Assembly (NCBI GenBank): GCA_018882885.1
Contig: VERG01000008.1
Coordinates: 1 to 59,424 of the forward strand
Source: Candidatus Nanopelagicaceae bacterium
GTDB lineage: Bacteria; Actinomycetota; Actinomycetes; Nanopelagicales; Nanopelagicaceae
Reading direction: 5' to 3'
DNA length: 59,424 nucleotides
Shown: piece by piece, positions 30,183-38,610 of the stretch
Layout of the letters: every line of letters starts with the position of its first letter
How positions within the stretch are numbered: position 1 is the stretch's first letter
The notes under the pieces: generated by a model
The model's input: the letters and a program-made list of their open reading frames with translations, nothing else
Database searches by the model: none
Told to the model about the DNA's origin: nothing
Program-made: the position numbers and the translations under genes

Positions 30183-31864
30183 TGAATCATCCGCACCCCG
30201 ATCTCGGGTTGCCACCAAAACTTCCTGCTCAAACCCTTCGCATTGTTGCGCTAGGGGGATTGGGTGAAGTGGGCCGCAATATGACGGTATTTGAATATGC
30301 CGGTCGGTTATTAATTGTGGATTGCGGTGTTTTATTCCCGGAAGAAAATCAACCTGGTGTTGATTTAATCCTTCCTGATTTTTCCTATATTCGCGAGAGA
30401 TTAAATGATATCGAAGCGGTATTTCTAACTCATGGCCATGAGGATCACATCAGTGCTCTTGGCTATTTATTACGAGAAAGAGAAAACATTCCGGTAATTG
30501 GCTCTGCTCTAACGTTAGCTTTCTCAAAAGGAAAGCTTAAGGAACACCGAATATCCCCAATAACAATAGAGGTCCGTGAAGGACAAAGGAGAAAAGTTGG
30601 AGATTTCGAGCTGGAGTTTATTGCGGTTAATCACTCAATTCCAGATGCCTTAGCAGTTGCGATCAAAACCCCAGCAGGTGTAGTTCTGCACACTGGTGAT
30701 TTCAAGATGGATCAACTTCCGCTAGATGGTCGCACGACCGACTTAGTGCGTTTTGCAGCCCTCGGAGAATCTGGTGTTGATCTATTTATGGTGGATTCAA
30801 CTAATGCTGACATCCCGGGTTTCACAACCTCTGAGCGAGAAATCATGCCGGTCTTAGATCGGGTAATTGAATCAACAAAGCGACGAGTGATAGTTGCATC
30901 CTTTGCATCGCATGTGCATCGCATCCAACAAGTAATAGATATTGCCTACACCCATGGTCGCAAGGTTGCTTTTGTTGGTCGCTCAATGGTGCGCAATATG
31001 AACTTAGCCTCGGAAATGGGATATCTACATATTCCACCAAATACCTTGCTAGACATCGATGAGATTGATGATGCAGGAGACGGAATTGTTTTAATCTGCA
31101 CCGGTTCACAAGGCGAACCTCTTGCTGCATTATCGAGAATGGCTAACGGAGATCATCGAATCAAGGTAGGGGCTGGAGATACTGTTATTTTGGCCTCTTC
31201 GTTAATTCCCGGCAATGAAAACTCGGTTTATAGAGTAATAAATGAGCTGACTAGATTTGGTGCTCGGGTAGTTCATAAAGGTAATGCACTTGTACATGTA
31301 TCTGGGCATGCAGCTGCTGGCGAACTCTTGTATTGCTACAACATAGTAAAACCAAAAAATGTGATGCCAGTTCATGGCGAGTGGCGTCATATGAGAGCTA
31401 ATGCTGAGCTAGCGGTTGCCACCGGAGTGAAGAGATCCAATACGGTTGTCGTAGACAATGGTGTTGTCGTTGATTTAGCAGAAGGCAAAGCACAGGTTGT
31501 CGGTGCGGTTCCAGTTGGTTATGTATACGTTGATGGACACAGCATCGGCGACATCACCGAAGCATCATTAAAAGATAGAAGAATTTTGGGTGAAGAAGGG
31601 TTTATTTCAGTAATTGTTGTTATTGATTCACAAACCGGAAAGATTGTTGCTGGGCCGGATATTCACGCCCGTGGTTTTGCGGAGGATTTGGCGCTTTTTG
31701 ATGAGGTAAAAACCCGAATTGAAAACGCATTAGCTGGAGCTGTTGCAGGTGGCATAAATGGCACACATCAGTTATCCCAAGTTGTCAGGAAAACTGTAGG
31801 AAGTTGGGTTGGGGAGGAGCACCGTCGCCGCCCAATGATTGTTCCCGTTGTAATAGAGGTATAA
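30182..31864 (+). CDS. rnj: Ribonuclease J
   Basis: Metallo-beta-lactamase/beta-CASP nuclease with 5' exonuclease and endonuclease activity in RNA decay and rRNA maturation. Zinc motif HxHxDH in LTHGHEDHISAL; HTGDFKMD; beta-CASP elements VASFASHVHRIQQVIDIA and CTGSQGEPLAALSRM; HVSGHAAAGEL and PVHGEWRHM. 560 aa, normal. ATG overlaps the dapA stop. With pnp nearby, two central RNA-decay enzymes are encoded within 10 kb. Confidence 0.95.
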   Translation: MNHPHPDLGLPPKLPAQTLRIVALGGLGEVGRNMTVFEYAGRLLIVDCGVLFPEENQPGVDLILPDFSYIRERLNDIEAVFLTHGHEDHISALGYLLRERENIPVIGSALTLAFSKGKLKEHRISPITIEVREGQRRKVGDFELEFIAVNHSIPDALAVAIKTPAGVVLHTGDFKMDQLPLDGRTTDLVRFAALGESGVDLFMVDSTNADIPGFTTSEREIMPVLDRVIESTKRRVIVASFASHVHRIQQVIDIAYTHGRKVAFVGRSMVRNMNLASEMGYLHIPPNTLLDIDEIDDAGDGIVLICTGSQGEPLAALSRMANGDHRIKVGAGDTVILASSLIPGNENSVYRVINELTRFGARVVHKGNALVHVSGHAAAGELLYCYNIVKPKNVMPVHGEWRHMRANAELAVATGVKRSNTVVVDNGVVVDLAEGKAQVVGAVPVGYVYVDGHSIGDITEASLKDRRILGEEGFISVIVVIDSQTGKIVAGPDIHARGFAEDLALFDEVKTRIENALAGAVAGGINGTHQLSQVVRKTVGSWVGEEHRRRPMIVPVVIEV

Positions 31865-31870
31865 AGGCGG

Positions 31871-31897
31871 TTACAACGGCGCGCCTCGCGGTTGTAA
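31871..31897 (+). other. Stem-loop in the rnj-ftsK gap
   Basis: TTACAAC (31871-31877) pairs with GTTGTAA (31891-31897); after a G-G mismatch, GCG pairs with CGC around a CGCCT loop. It is followed by seven A residues, not T, so it is not a normal intrinsic terminator for rnj. It may be an mRNA-stabilising element or an operator near the ftsK start. Confidence 0.4.
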
Positions 31898-31925
31898 AAA
31901 AACATATCTAATACGATTTTTCGTT

Positions 31926-34259
31926 GTGGCTAAGAAAAATTCCCCAAGAAAGCGCAGCGGTGTCATACCGGCAATAAGCCGCACCCTGGCTCTAATCTGG
32001 CGTAGCTTTGCAAAATCTTTAGGGGCCACAATTCGGGTAATTACCCGCGGGGCAAAGGATTTAGATCCTGAACATCGCCGCGATGGTTTTGGACTTTTAC
32101 TTTTTATTCTTGCCTTGATAGCCGCAGCCACTACGTGGTGGCAACTTGAAAACTGGTTTGGCAACGCCGCCTATGCCTTCTTTTATGGCGCCGTTGGCCG
32201 TCTAGCTATTTGCACCCCGATTCTCTTTGCTTACTTCGCCTTGCGAATGTTCCGAGCTCCAGATGACAAAGCAGCAAATGGTCGAATCACAATTGGCTCA
32301 TTGTTATTAATTCTCAGTTCCACCGCATTGATTCACATAATTAATCCATCTTCTATAAACACCGGAGCAACTGCAATGCGTGAGGGTGGCGGGTGGATTG
32401 GATACGCAATATCAACTCCACTAGTTGCTTTAGTTACAGATGTATTGGCAATTCCTATTCTTTTCTTAACCCTTCTGTTTGGAGTTCTGGTAATTACCGC
32501 GACCCCGTTTTCAAAGATTCTTGATTTATTGAAAGGTTTGGCAACAGGGGCTAGTTCAAAGGTTGGTACCGCACTAGAGGAACGTCGGGAGCGCAAAGCC
32601 GAAGAGTTTGAAATCGCCGATACTCCACCATTTGAAACTCCGCTAGTACAAGAGTTTTCAAATCAGAATCAGGATGACGATGAAATAGATGAAGAGATTG
32701 ATGAAGAGAGTTTTGATGAAGAGTTCACGGTAGAGATTCCCAAACCCCAGAGTGAAACAAAACCAGCGCGCCCAGTGCAGCTGGTGCTTTCCTCGAGCGA
32801 TCCATACGAACTTCCAAATATGGAGTTGTTGAGAACTACTCCGCCGACTAAAGGTAAGACAAAGGCGAATGATCAAATTGTTCAAGCTTTAACTGAAGTA
32901 TTTGCCCAGTTTGAAATTGATTGTGAAGTGACCGGTTTTATGCGTGGTCCAACCGTGACCCGCTATGAGGTTGAATTAGGTTCTGGAGTTAAGGTCGAGG
33001 CGGTAACAGCTCTCAGTAAAAATATCGCCTATGCGGTAGCAAGTAGTGATGTCAGAATCCTCTCTCCGATCCCAGGCAAATCTGCGGTAGGAATTGAGAT
33101 TCCAAATACCGATCGTGAAATTGTCTCTTTGGGCGATGTTTTAAGGTCTAGTGTCGCTGGAAATGATCATCACCCAATGGTCATCGCTCTCGGCAAAGAT
33201 GTAGAAGGCAATTTCATCTGTGCCAATTTGGCAAAAATGCCACATCTTTTGGTTGCCGGTGCTACAGGTGCTGGTAAATCTTCAATGATTAACTCATTAG
33301 TTACCTCGATATTGATGAGAGCTACACCAAATGATGTTCGATTAATTTTGATAGATCCAAAACGCGTTGAATTAAACGCCTATGAAGGCATTCCTCATCT
33401 AATTGCACCAATTATCACCAACCCTAAGAAAGCAGCAGAGGCTTTGGCTTGGGTAGTTCGTGAGATGGATATGCGGTATGACGATCTTTCAACCTATGGC
33501 TTTAGACATATTGATGACTTCAACAAAGCGGTGCGCTCTGGAAAGGTAACTGCGAAAGAAGGAGCGGATCAGGCATTAGAGCCTTACCCTTATCTATTGG
33601 TTGTTGTGGATGAGTTGGCTGATTTGATGATGGTAGCGGCTAGAGATGTTGAAGATTCAATTGTGCGCATTACCCAATTAGCACGTGCTGCAGGAATTCA
33701 CTTAGTGATTGCAACACAGAGACCTTCGGTAGACATCGTCACTGGTTTAATCAAGGCCAATGTTCCTTCTCGTTTAGCCTTCGCCACCTCATCATTGGCG
33801 GACTCTCGAGTTATTTTGGATACTCCGGGAGCAGAGAAGCTGGTTGGTCAAGGTGATGGCTTGTTCCTACCTATGGGTGCGAGTAAGGCGATGCGTATTC
33901 AAGGCGCCTATGTTTCCGAACGCGAGATTGAATCAGTCGTCTCCCATGTTAAATCACAGTTACAACCGGTTTATCGCGAAGATATTTTGAAACCTGTTGT
34001 AAGCGCACGATCGGGCGATGATGACATTGGTGATGATAAAGAGTTGCTAATTCAAGCGATAGAGCTAGTAGTCAGTACGCAATTCGGATCTACTTCAATG
34101 TTGCAACGCAAGCTAAGAATTGGTTTTGCTAAAGCCGGTCGTTTAATGGATTTGATGGAGAGCCGTGGAATTGTCGGACCATCTGAAGGCTCGAAGGCTC
34201 GCGTAGTTTTGGTAAAGCAAGAGGACCTAGCCTCAGTGCTTGAAGTTATTCAGGGGTGA
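31926..34259 (+). CDS. ftsK: DNA translocase FtsK/SpoIIIE
   Basis: Membrane-anchored DNA pump coordinating chromosome segregation with division. N-terminal region with four to five membrane helices (about residues 55-185), an acidic linker (about 240-285, rich in D/E), then the RecA-like motor with Walker A GATGAGKSS and Walker B LLVVVDELADLMM, and a C-terminal winged-helix gamma domain (STQFGSTSMLQRKLRIGFAKAGRLMDLME) that reads KOPS-type DNA. 777 aa, with a shorter linker than in E. coli. GTG start at 31926. Confidence 0.95.
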   Translation: MAKKNSPRKRSGVIPAISRTLALIWRSFAKSLGATIRVITRGAKDLDPEHRRDGFGLLLFILALIAAATTWWQLENWFGNAAYAFFYGAVGRLAICTPILFAYFALRMFRAPDDKAANGRITIGSLLLILSSTALIHIINPSSINTGATAMREGGGWIGYAISTPLVALVTDVLAIPILFLTLLFGVLVITATPFSKILDLLKGLATGASSKVGTALEERRERKAEEFEIADTPPFETPLVQEFSNQNQDDDEIDEEIDEESFDEEFTVEIPKPQSETKPARPVQLVLSSSDPYELPNMELLRTTPPTKGKTKANDQIVQALTEVFAQFEIDCEVTGFMRGPTVTRYEVELGSGVKVEAVTALSKNIAYAVASSDVRILSPIPGKSAVGIEIPNTDREIVSLGDVLRSSVAGNDHHPMVIALGKDVEGNFICANLAKMPHLLVAGATGAGKSSMINSLVTSILMRATPNDVRLILIDPKRVELNAYEGIPHLIAPIITNPKKAAEALAWVVREMDMRYDDLSTYGFRHIDDFNKAVRSGKVTAKEGADQALEPYPYLLVVVDELADLMMVAARDVEDSIVRITQLARAAGIHLVIATQRPSVDIVTGLIKANVPSRLAFATSSLADSRVILDTPGAEKLVGQGDGLFLPMGASKAMRIQGAYVSEREIESVVSHVKSQLQPVYREDILKPVVSARSGDDDIGDDKELLIQAIELVVSTQFGSTSMLQRKLRIGFAKAGRLMDLMESRGIVGPSEGSKARVVLVKQEDLASVLEVIQG

Positions 34260-34297
34260 TTCACAGAATTTCACCCCAGTTATTGAGTTTGACCAGT

Positions 34298-34326
34298 TGT
34301 GCCCAATAACTCGCTGCTTCTACAAT
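34298..34326 (+). promoter_or_regulatory. Probable promoter of the rodZ-like gene, with an inverted repeat
   Basis: TTGTGC (34298-34303) and TACAAT (34321-34326) are separated by 17 bases and lie 34 bases before the ATG. An inverted repeat, AGTTATTG (34279-34286) and CAATAACT (34305-34312), overlaps the -35 region and spacer, so it could be an operator or the ftsK 3' hairpin. Based on consensus matching only. Confidence 0.45.
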
Positions 34327-34359
34327 TTACGCCCCGGTTAGGAATTTTGCGAGGCGATA

Positions 34360-35085
34360 ATGTCAGTAGGCAGTTCACTGCAAGAGATGCGAAAGTCGGC
34401 AGGTTTTACTGTTGATCAACTCGCGGCTCGCACTCGCATTCCTGCAACTGTAATTGAAGATCTAGAGCGGGATAATTTTTCAACCTGCGGCGGTCCGACT
34501 TACGCGCGTGGTCATATCAGAACTATCTCCCGAATTTGTGGAGTGGGCGACTCTGAAGTACTAATCGCTTTTGAATCGCAAACAATTCCCTTGAGTAAAT
34601 CAATTAGAGATTTACTAAATGACAACAGCGCAACTCCGGCAATTAAGGAACGCAAACCAATATCCTGGAAAGCTCTAAGTGGAGTAGCTGCGGGCCTTGC
34701 GGTATTTGGAATAGTTGGCGCATTAATTTTCTCTTCCACTAACGAAAATTCTATAGATCAGAGTGTTGTTTCTAACTCAACAAATTCAAATCAATCTAAT
34801 GGCGCGGTGGCTGAAGTTAAAAAAGGTGTTGAAGTTGAACTCATCGGAGTGAACGGTCTGTCCTGGGTGGCGGTTAATGATTCAACAGGAGCAACTCAAT
34901 TCAGTGGCCGTATCCGTCAAGGTGAATCCAGAACCTTTAGCGACAATCAATTGTTGTATGTAGTTATTGGAAATGCTGGTGCGATTAAGTTAAAAGTGAA
35001 TGGGGAAGATTTAGGCGTACCTGGAAGAGTTGGCGAGGTTGTTAGACTGGAATTCGGTCCGCAAGCCAGCAATAATCAGGGTTAA
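34360..35085 (+). CDS. RodZ-like helix-turn-helix membrane protein with C-terminal DUF4115 domain
   Basis: N-terminal XRE-type helix-turn-helix (residues about 4-70, MRKSAGFTVDQLAARTRIPATVIEDLE with the GGPTYARGHIR segment typical of RodZ), a single membrane helix at about 107-128 (SGVAAGLAVFGIVGALIF), and a DUF4115-like beta domain outside (VNGLSWVAVNDSTGATQFSGRIRQGESR). RodZ connects cytoskeleton and cell-wall machinery in rods. Following ftsK and preceding rimO-pgsA is the usual actinobacterial position. 241 aa, shorter than the E. coli protein. Confidence 0.85.
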   Translation: MSVGSSLQEMRKSAGFTVDQLAARTRIPATVIEDLERDNFSTCGGPTYARGHIRTISRICGVGDSEVLIAFESQTIPLSKSIRDLLNDNSATPAIKERKPISWKALSGVAAGLAVFGIVGALIFSSTNENSIDQSVVSNSTNSNQSNGAVAEVKKGVEVELIGVNGLSWVAVNDSTGATQFSGRIRQGESRTFSDNQLLYVVIGNAGAIKLKVNGEDLGVPGRVGEVVRLEFGPQASNNQG

Positions 35086-35113
35086 TCGCATCATTCATCT
35101 ATAGAATGCGGGG

Positions 35114-36532
35114 GTGTCGCTCCCAAACTCAAATCCAAAGACCGTTGCCTTAGTAACTTTGGGGTGTGCTCGCAATGATGTGGACTCGGAGGAGTTAGCG
35201 GGAAGACTCTCTGAAGATGGTTGGGTTTTAGTTGATGATGCCTCAAACGCAGATATTGCAGTTGTAAATACCTGTGGCTTCATCGAATCCGCTAAAAAAG
35301 ACTCAGTAGATGCGCTTCTAGAGGCTCATGCCCTTAAGGCAGATGGCACGCTGCGCGCCGTTGTAGCGGTTGGTTGTATGGCAGAGCGTTATGGAAAAGA
35401 GTTGGCTGACGCACTACCTGAAGCAGATGCGATCTTGGGATTTGATGATTATCAAGATATCTCTCAAAGACTACGCAAGATATTAGATGGCGATAAACCA
35501 AAAGCACACACGCCAAAGGATCGTCGAACCTTAATTCCAATTTCTCCCGCAGCAAGACAAACCACTCGCGCAGTAAAAGAGTCGCCGCTTACCATGGGGC
35601 AGGGCAGCACCTTCTCCCGTAAACGCTTGGGTAATTCACCTATGGCACCATTAAAAATTGCATCTGGTTGCGACCGGAGATGTTCCTTTTGTGCCATTCC
35701 ACTATTTCGTGGCGCCTTTGTCTCCAGACGCCCAACAGAAATCTTGGAGGAGGCAACTTGGCTAGCACAAAATGGCGTAAGTGAAATCTTTTTGGTTAGC
35801 GAGAACACCACCTCTTACGGCAAGGATTTCGGTGACCTTAAGGTTATGGAATCGATGTTGCCTGAGTTAGCCAAGATTGAAGGAATCGAACGCATCAGGC
35901 TCTCATACCTGCAACCTGCAGAAATTCGTCCCACTCTTTTGCAAGCTATGGTTGCTACAGAAAAAGTCGTGCCTTATTTTGATATCTCTTTCCAACATGC
36001 CTCGGGAACCTTATTACGCAGAATGCGTCGCTTTGGTGATGCGGAAAAGTTTTTACATTTGATAACTCAAGTTAGAGCATTGAATCCTGAATCTGGAATT
36101 CGTTCCAACTTTATCGTTGGTTTCCCAGGCGAAACCGATCAGGAGTATCAGGATTTAGTTGATTTCATAAATGCCGCTGGCTTAGATGCGATCGGGGTCT
36201 TTCCATACTCAGATGAGGACAACACAGAGGCTCTGAAACTAGAAAATAAAGTTGATCCCGATCTGATTCAATCCCGTACCAACCAGCTAACAACATTGGC
36301 CGAAGAGCTGGTAAACCAGCGTGCAGCCGAGCGCATCGGAGAAAAAGTTCGCGTCTTGATTGAGGATGAGGAAACCCAAGAGGGGAGAGCGGAACATCAA
36401 GGCCCAGAGGTTGATTCAACAACCTTTATTTCCACTCCAGGACGCCCCACCTCTGGTTACAAAGTTGGGCAGTACGTTGATGCGGTAGTTGTAGATGTAG
36501 CAGGCGCAGATTTGGTAGCTCAACCATTATGA
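35114..36532 (+). CDS. rimO: Ribosomal protein S12 methylthiotransferase RimO
   Basis: Radical-SAM methylthiotransferase that adds a methylthio group to an aspartate of ribosomal protein S12. N-terminal UPF0004 domain with cysteines in LGCARNDVDSEELAG, VVNTCGF and VGCMAERYG; radical-SAM motif CxxxCxxC in SGCDRRCSFCAIPLFRG; C-terminal TRAM domain. GTG start at 35114; 472 aa. The end overlaps pgsA (ATGA). MiaB at 41.8 kb is its tRNA-modifying paralogue; the DSEE after CARN supports RimO here. Confidence 0.92.
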   Translation: MSLPNSNPKTVALVTLGCARNDVDSEELAGRLSEDGWVLVDDASNADIAVVNTCGFIESAKKDSVDALLEAHALKADGTLRAVVAVGCMAERYGKELADALPEADAILGFDDYQDISQRLRKILDGDKPKAHTPKDRRTLIPISPAARQTTRAVKESPLTMGQGSTFSRKRLGNSPMAPLKIASGCDRRCSFCAIPLFRGAFVSRRPTEILEEATWLAQNGVSEIFLVSENTTSYGKDFGDLKVMESMLPELAKIEGIERIRLSYLQPAEIRPTLLQAMVATEKVVPYFDISFQHASGTLLRRMRRFGDAEKFLHLITQVRALNPESGIRSNFIVGFPGETDQEYQDLVDFINAAGLDAIGVFPYSDEDNTEALKLENKVDPDLIQSRTNQLTTLAEELVNQRAAERIGEKVRVLIEDEETQEGRAEHQGPEVDSTTFISTPGRPTSGYKVGQYVDAVVVDVAGADLVAQPL

Positions 36533-37059
36533 ACCTACCTAACCTTCTCACGGTAGCCCGAATTCTCGCTCTGCCATTTTGCGCTTGGGCACTTTTTAAA
36601 AATGGTGGCAATGATCCTGATTGGCAGATAATCGCCTGGGTTATGTTCTTCATAGTCGGCATGACAGATGTCTTGGATGGTCGCATTGCCAGAAGTCGTA
36701 ATCAAATCTCCGCATTTGGAACATTACTGGATCCAATTGCCGATAAAGCATTCATCGCCACTGCTCTAATTGGATTATCAATTTTGGAAAAAATGCCGTG
36801 GTGGGTCACGATTGTGATTCTGACGCGTGAAGTTGGTGTAACAATTTTGCGTTTCGCTGTTATAAAAAGAGGGATTATTGCCGCCAGCAAAGGAGGCAAA
36901 ATTAAATCACTACTTCAAAACTTCTCGGTTGGTTTCTACATTCTCCCCTTGCCAGAATATTTATTTTTACCCCGTGATATTTTGCTGGGAGTAGCAATCG
37001 TGCTGACCATTACCTCTGGATATCAGTATTTGCGAGATGTAAACAAAGCTAAATCATGA
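36529..37059 (+). CDS. pgsA: CDP-diacylglycerol-glycerol-3-phosphate 3-phosphatidyltransferase
   Basis: Membrane enzyme of the CDP-alcohol phosphatidyltransferase family making phosphatidylglycerol phosphate. The signature D-G-x2-A-R-x8-G-x3-D-x3-D is complete in LDGRIARSRNQISAFGTLLDPIADK. Four to five membrane helices, 176 aa. Overlaps rimO and cinA by four bases each, so rimO-pgsA-cinA are coupled; this is the PgsA3-like position upstream of clgR in mycobacteria. Confidence 0.92.
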   Translation: MNLPNLLTVARILALPFCAWALFKNGGNDPDWQIIAWVMFFIVGMTDVLDGRIARSRNQISAFGTLLDPIADKAFIATALIGLSILEKMPWWVTIVILTREVGVTILRFAVIKRGIIAASKGGKIKSLLQNFSVGFYILPLPEYLFLPRDILLGVAIVLTITSGYQYLRDVNKAKS

Positions 37060-37532
37060 ATGCTGTTGCTCAAGAGGTAGTTGCTCTATTGCAGAAGCGC
37101 AATGAGACAATCTCCTGCGCCGAATCAATTTCTGGAGGAGCTTTAACCTCGGAGATAGTTTCTGTTCCGGGCGCTTCCCACGTGTTACCTGGAGCTATTG
37201 TTGCTTATTCGAATCAAATCAAAATTGATGAGCTCTCTGTTCCTGGCTCGCTTCTAGATGAGTTTGGTGTGGTCTCTGAAGAGGTTGCGCTAGCAATGGC
37301 TAAAGGCGCAAGAGCGAAATTCTCATCATCATGGGCGATTTCCTTGACTGGAGTTGCCGGCCCTGGCCCTTCTCATGGAGTGGAGGCGGGAACCGTTTGG
37401 CTAGCGATAATTGGGCCAGAGCATGAAGAAACTGTGAAATTAGCGATTTCCGGGGATCGAGAAAATGTGCGACGCGGCGCGGTAGAAAGCGCAGTTGGGG
37501 TGCTCGCGCGTATCCTTGCCTCTAGGCAGTAA
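37056..37532 (+). CDS. cinA: CinA-family nicotinamide-nucleotide amidohydrolase
   Basis: Single CinA C-terminal amidase domain (158 aa), which in PncC deamidates NMN to nicotinate mononucleotide for NAD recycling. Motifs [37 protein letters not shown] and [23 protein letters not shown] fit the family. The N-terminal CinA/molybdopterin-like domain of two-domain CinA is absent, so this is the PncC form. Sits between pgsA and clgR. Confidence 0.9.
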   Translation: MNAVAQEVVALLQKRNETISCAESISGGALTSEIVSVPGASHVLPGAIVAYSNQIKIDELSVPGSLLDEFGVVSEEVALAMAKGARAKFSSSWAISLTGVAGPGPSHGVEAGTVWLAIIGPEHEETVKLAISGDRENVRRGAVESAVGVLARILASRQ

Positions 37533-37561
37533 CAATTCGGCTTCAAAGAAAGGACAGGGTT

Positions 37562-37834
37562 ATGACACTTTTGCGTACGCACATTGGCCAGACCCTGCGC
37601 CAGGCTCGAATATCTCAAAGCCGCACCTTGCGCGATGTTGCAAAAGAGGCTCGTGTCTCTCTTGGTTATCTTTCCGAGGTCGAGCGCGGTCAGAAAGAAG
37701 CCTCCTCAGAGTTATTGAATTCAATCTGCATTGCATTAAATCTCTCCCTATCCGCCGTACTTGCTGAAGTTACATCTCTAGTCAAACTTCACGAATCCCC
37801 AGTACTTACAGTTGTCGATACCAACGCTGCTTAA
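37562..37834 (+). CDS. clgR: ClgR-type XRE transcriptional regulator
   Basis: 90-aa DNA-binding protein with one XRE helix-turn-helix (about residues 7-65: [43 protein letters not shown]). In Streptomyces, Corynebacterium and Mycobacterium, ClgR activates clp protease and stress genes, and the position between pgsA-cinA and the DUF3046-recA region is the same. The C-terminal end ([18 protein letters not shown]) is non-polar, which in ClgR is used as a Clp degradation signal; here that is inference. RBS AAAGGA is 8 bases upstream. Confidence 0.85.
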   Translation: MTLLRTHIGQTLRQARISQSRTLRDVAKEARVSLGYLSEVERGQKEASSELLNSICIALNLSLSAVLAEVTSLVKLHESPVLTVVDTNAA

Positions 37835-37866
37835 AGCAGTAGGTTGAAGATAAGGATTCGCTTTAA
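37831..37866 (+). promoter_or_regulatory. Inverted repeat bracketing the tetR ribosome site
   Basis: TTAAAGC (37831-37837, overlapping the clgR stop) and GCTTTAA (37860-37866, immediately before the GTG start) are perfect inverted arms 22 bases apart. The AAGGA ribosome site lies in the loop. It could be an RNA stem controlling translation of the TetR gene or half-sites for a repressor. Function unknown. Confidence 0.4.
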
Positions 37867-38400
37867 GTGAGTACAAATAGCGCAAGAGTTACCTACCAAC
37901 ATCAATCAACAATTCACCGTCGCACCAGAGCGGCAATCATGGAAGCGGCTAAAGCATTGCTATCTGAAAGTGGTATCTCTGCAACAAACATGATTGAAAT
38001 TGCAGATCGAGCACAGGTTTCACGTGCCTCTCTCTACAATCATTTCCGGGATAAAGATGAGGTTTTTCTTGCGTTAGTAGAAACTGAGTTGGAAAGAATT
38101 TCTACCTTGGCTTTGGTGGCACAATCACGAGCCGAGGCACTCTACTTAATCTCCCGAGAGATTTCAGAGCACGCCGGTTTGCAAACCGCTTTGCAAACTG
38201 ATGGTGAAATTATGGCAAGTGCGCTAACCGCAAGCGATCACAAGATTTGGGTCGAGATTTATTCTCAGCTGGCAAAGATTTTTGCAACAGATGTTGTTGG
38301 AGTTGGTTTGATTTTGCGCTGGTTCATGGGGCAGGTAACTGCGCCACTGTCACCAGAACACTCCAAGCAACAAGCAGAACGTTTAGCTGCAATCCTTTAA
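37867..38400 (+). CDS. TetR family transcriptional regulator
   Basis: N-terminal TetR helix-turn-helix (about residues 17-65: RTRAAIMEAAKALLSESGISATNMIEIADRAQVSRASLYNHFRDKDEVFLALVE), followed by a helical ligand/dimer domain of unclear specificity. 177 aa. GTG start 37867. Lies between clgR and the DUF3046 gene on the same strand. The nearest plausible target is the convergent cytochrome P450 gene one gene away, or its own operon; neither is proven. Confidence 0.85.
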   Translation: MSTNSARVTYQHQSTIHRRTRAAIMEAAKALLSESGISATNMIEIADRAQVSRASLYNHFRDKDEVFLALVETELERISTLALVAQSRAEALYLISREISEHAGLQTALQTDGEIMASALTASDHKIWVEIYSQLAKIFATDVVGVGLILRWFMGQVTAPLSPEHSKQQAERLAAIL

Positions 38401-38412
38401 TTTAAACTCGTT

Positions 38413-38610
38413 ATGAGAATTACCGAACTGCGTCGCAGGATGACGGAGCATTTCGGCGCAGATTGGGCCCCTTCTTATGCCAAGGATTTTGTGATGGCAG
38501 AGCTTGGGGGACAGACAGTGGATCAAGCCTTAGCAATGGGGATGGAACCGGCCGATATCTGGCGTGCGGTCGTTAAACACAACCCAGATATCTCCACTCA
38601 GCTTAAATAA
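38413..38610 (+). CDS. DUF3046 family protein
   Basis: 65-aa protein matching the actinobacterial DUF3046 family (MRITELRRRMTEHFGADWAPSYAKDF, then GGQTVDQALAMGMEPADIWRAVV), which is characteristically encoded just upstream of recA. Function unknown. Here the P450 gene separates it from recA. Its last eight bases overlap the stop end of the convergent P450 gene. Confidence 0.88.
   Translation: MRITELRRRMTEHFGADWAPSYAKDFVMAELGGQTVDQALAMGMEPADIWRAVVKHNPDISTQLK

Noticed and set aside
31871-31905. Intrinsic terminator after rnj
   Set aside because: The stem-loop is followed by an A-tract instead of a T-tract on the coding strand.
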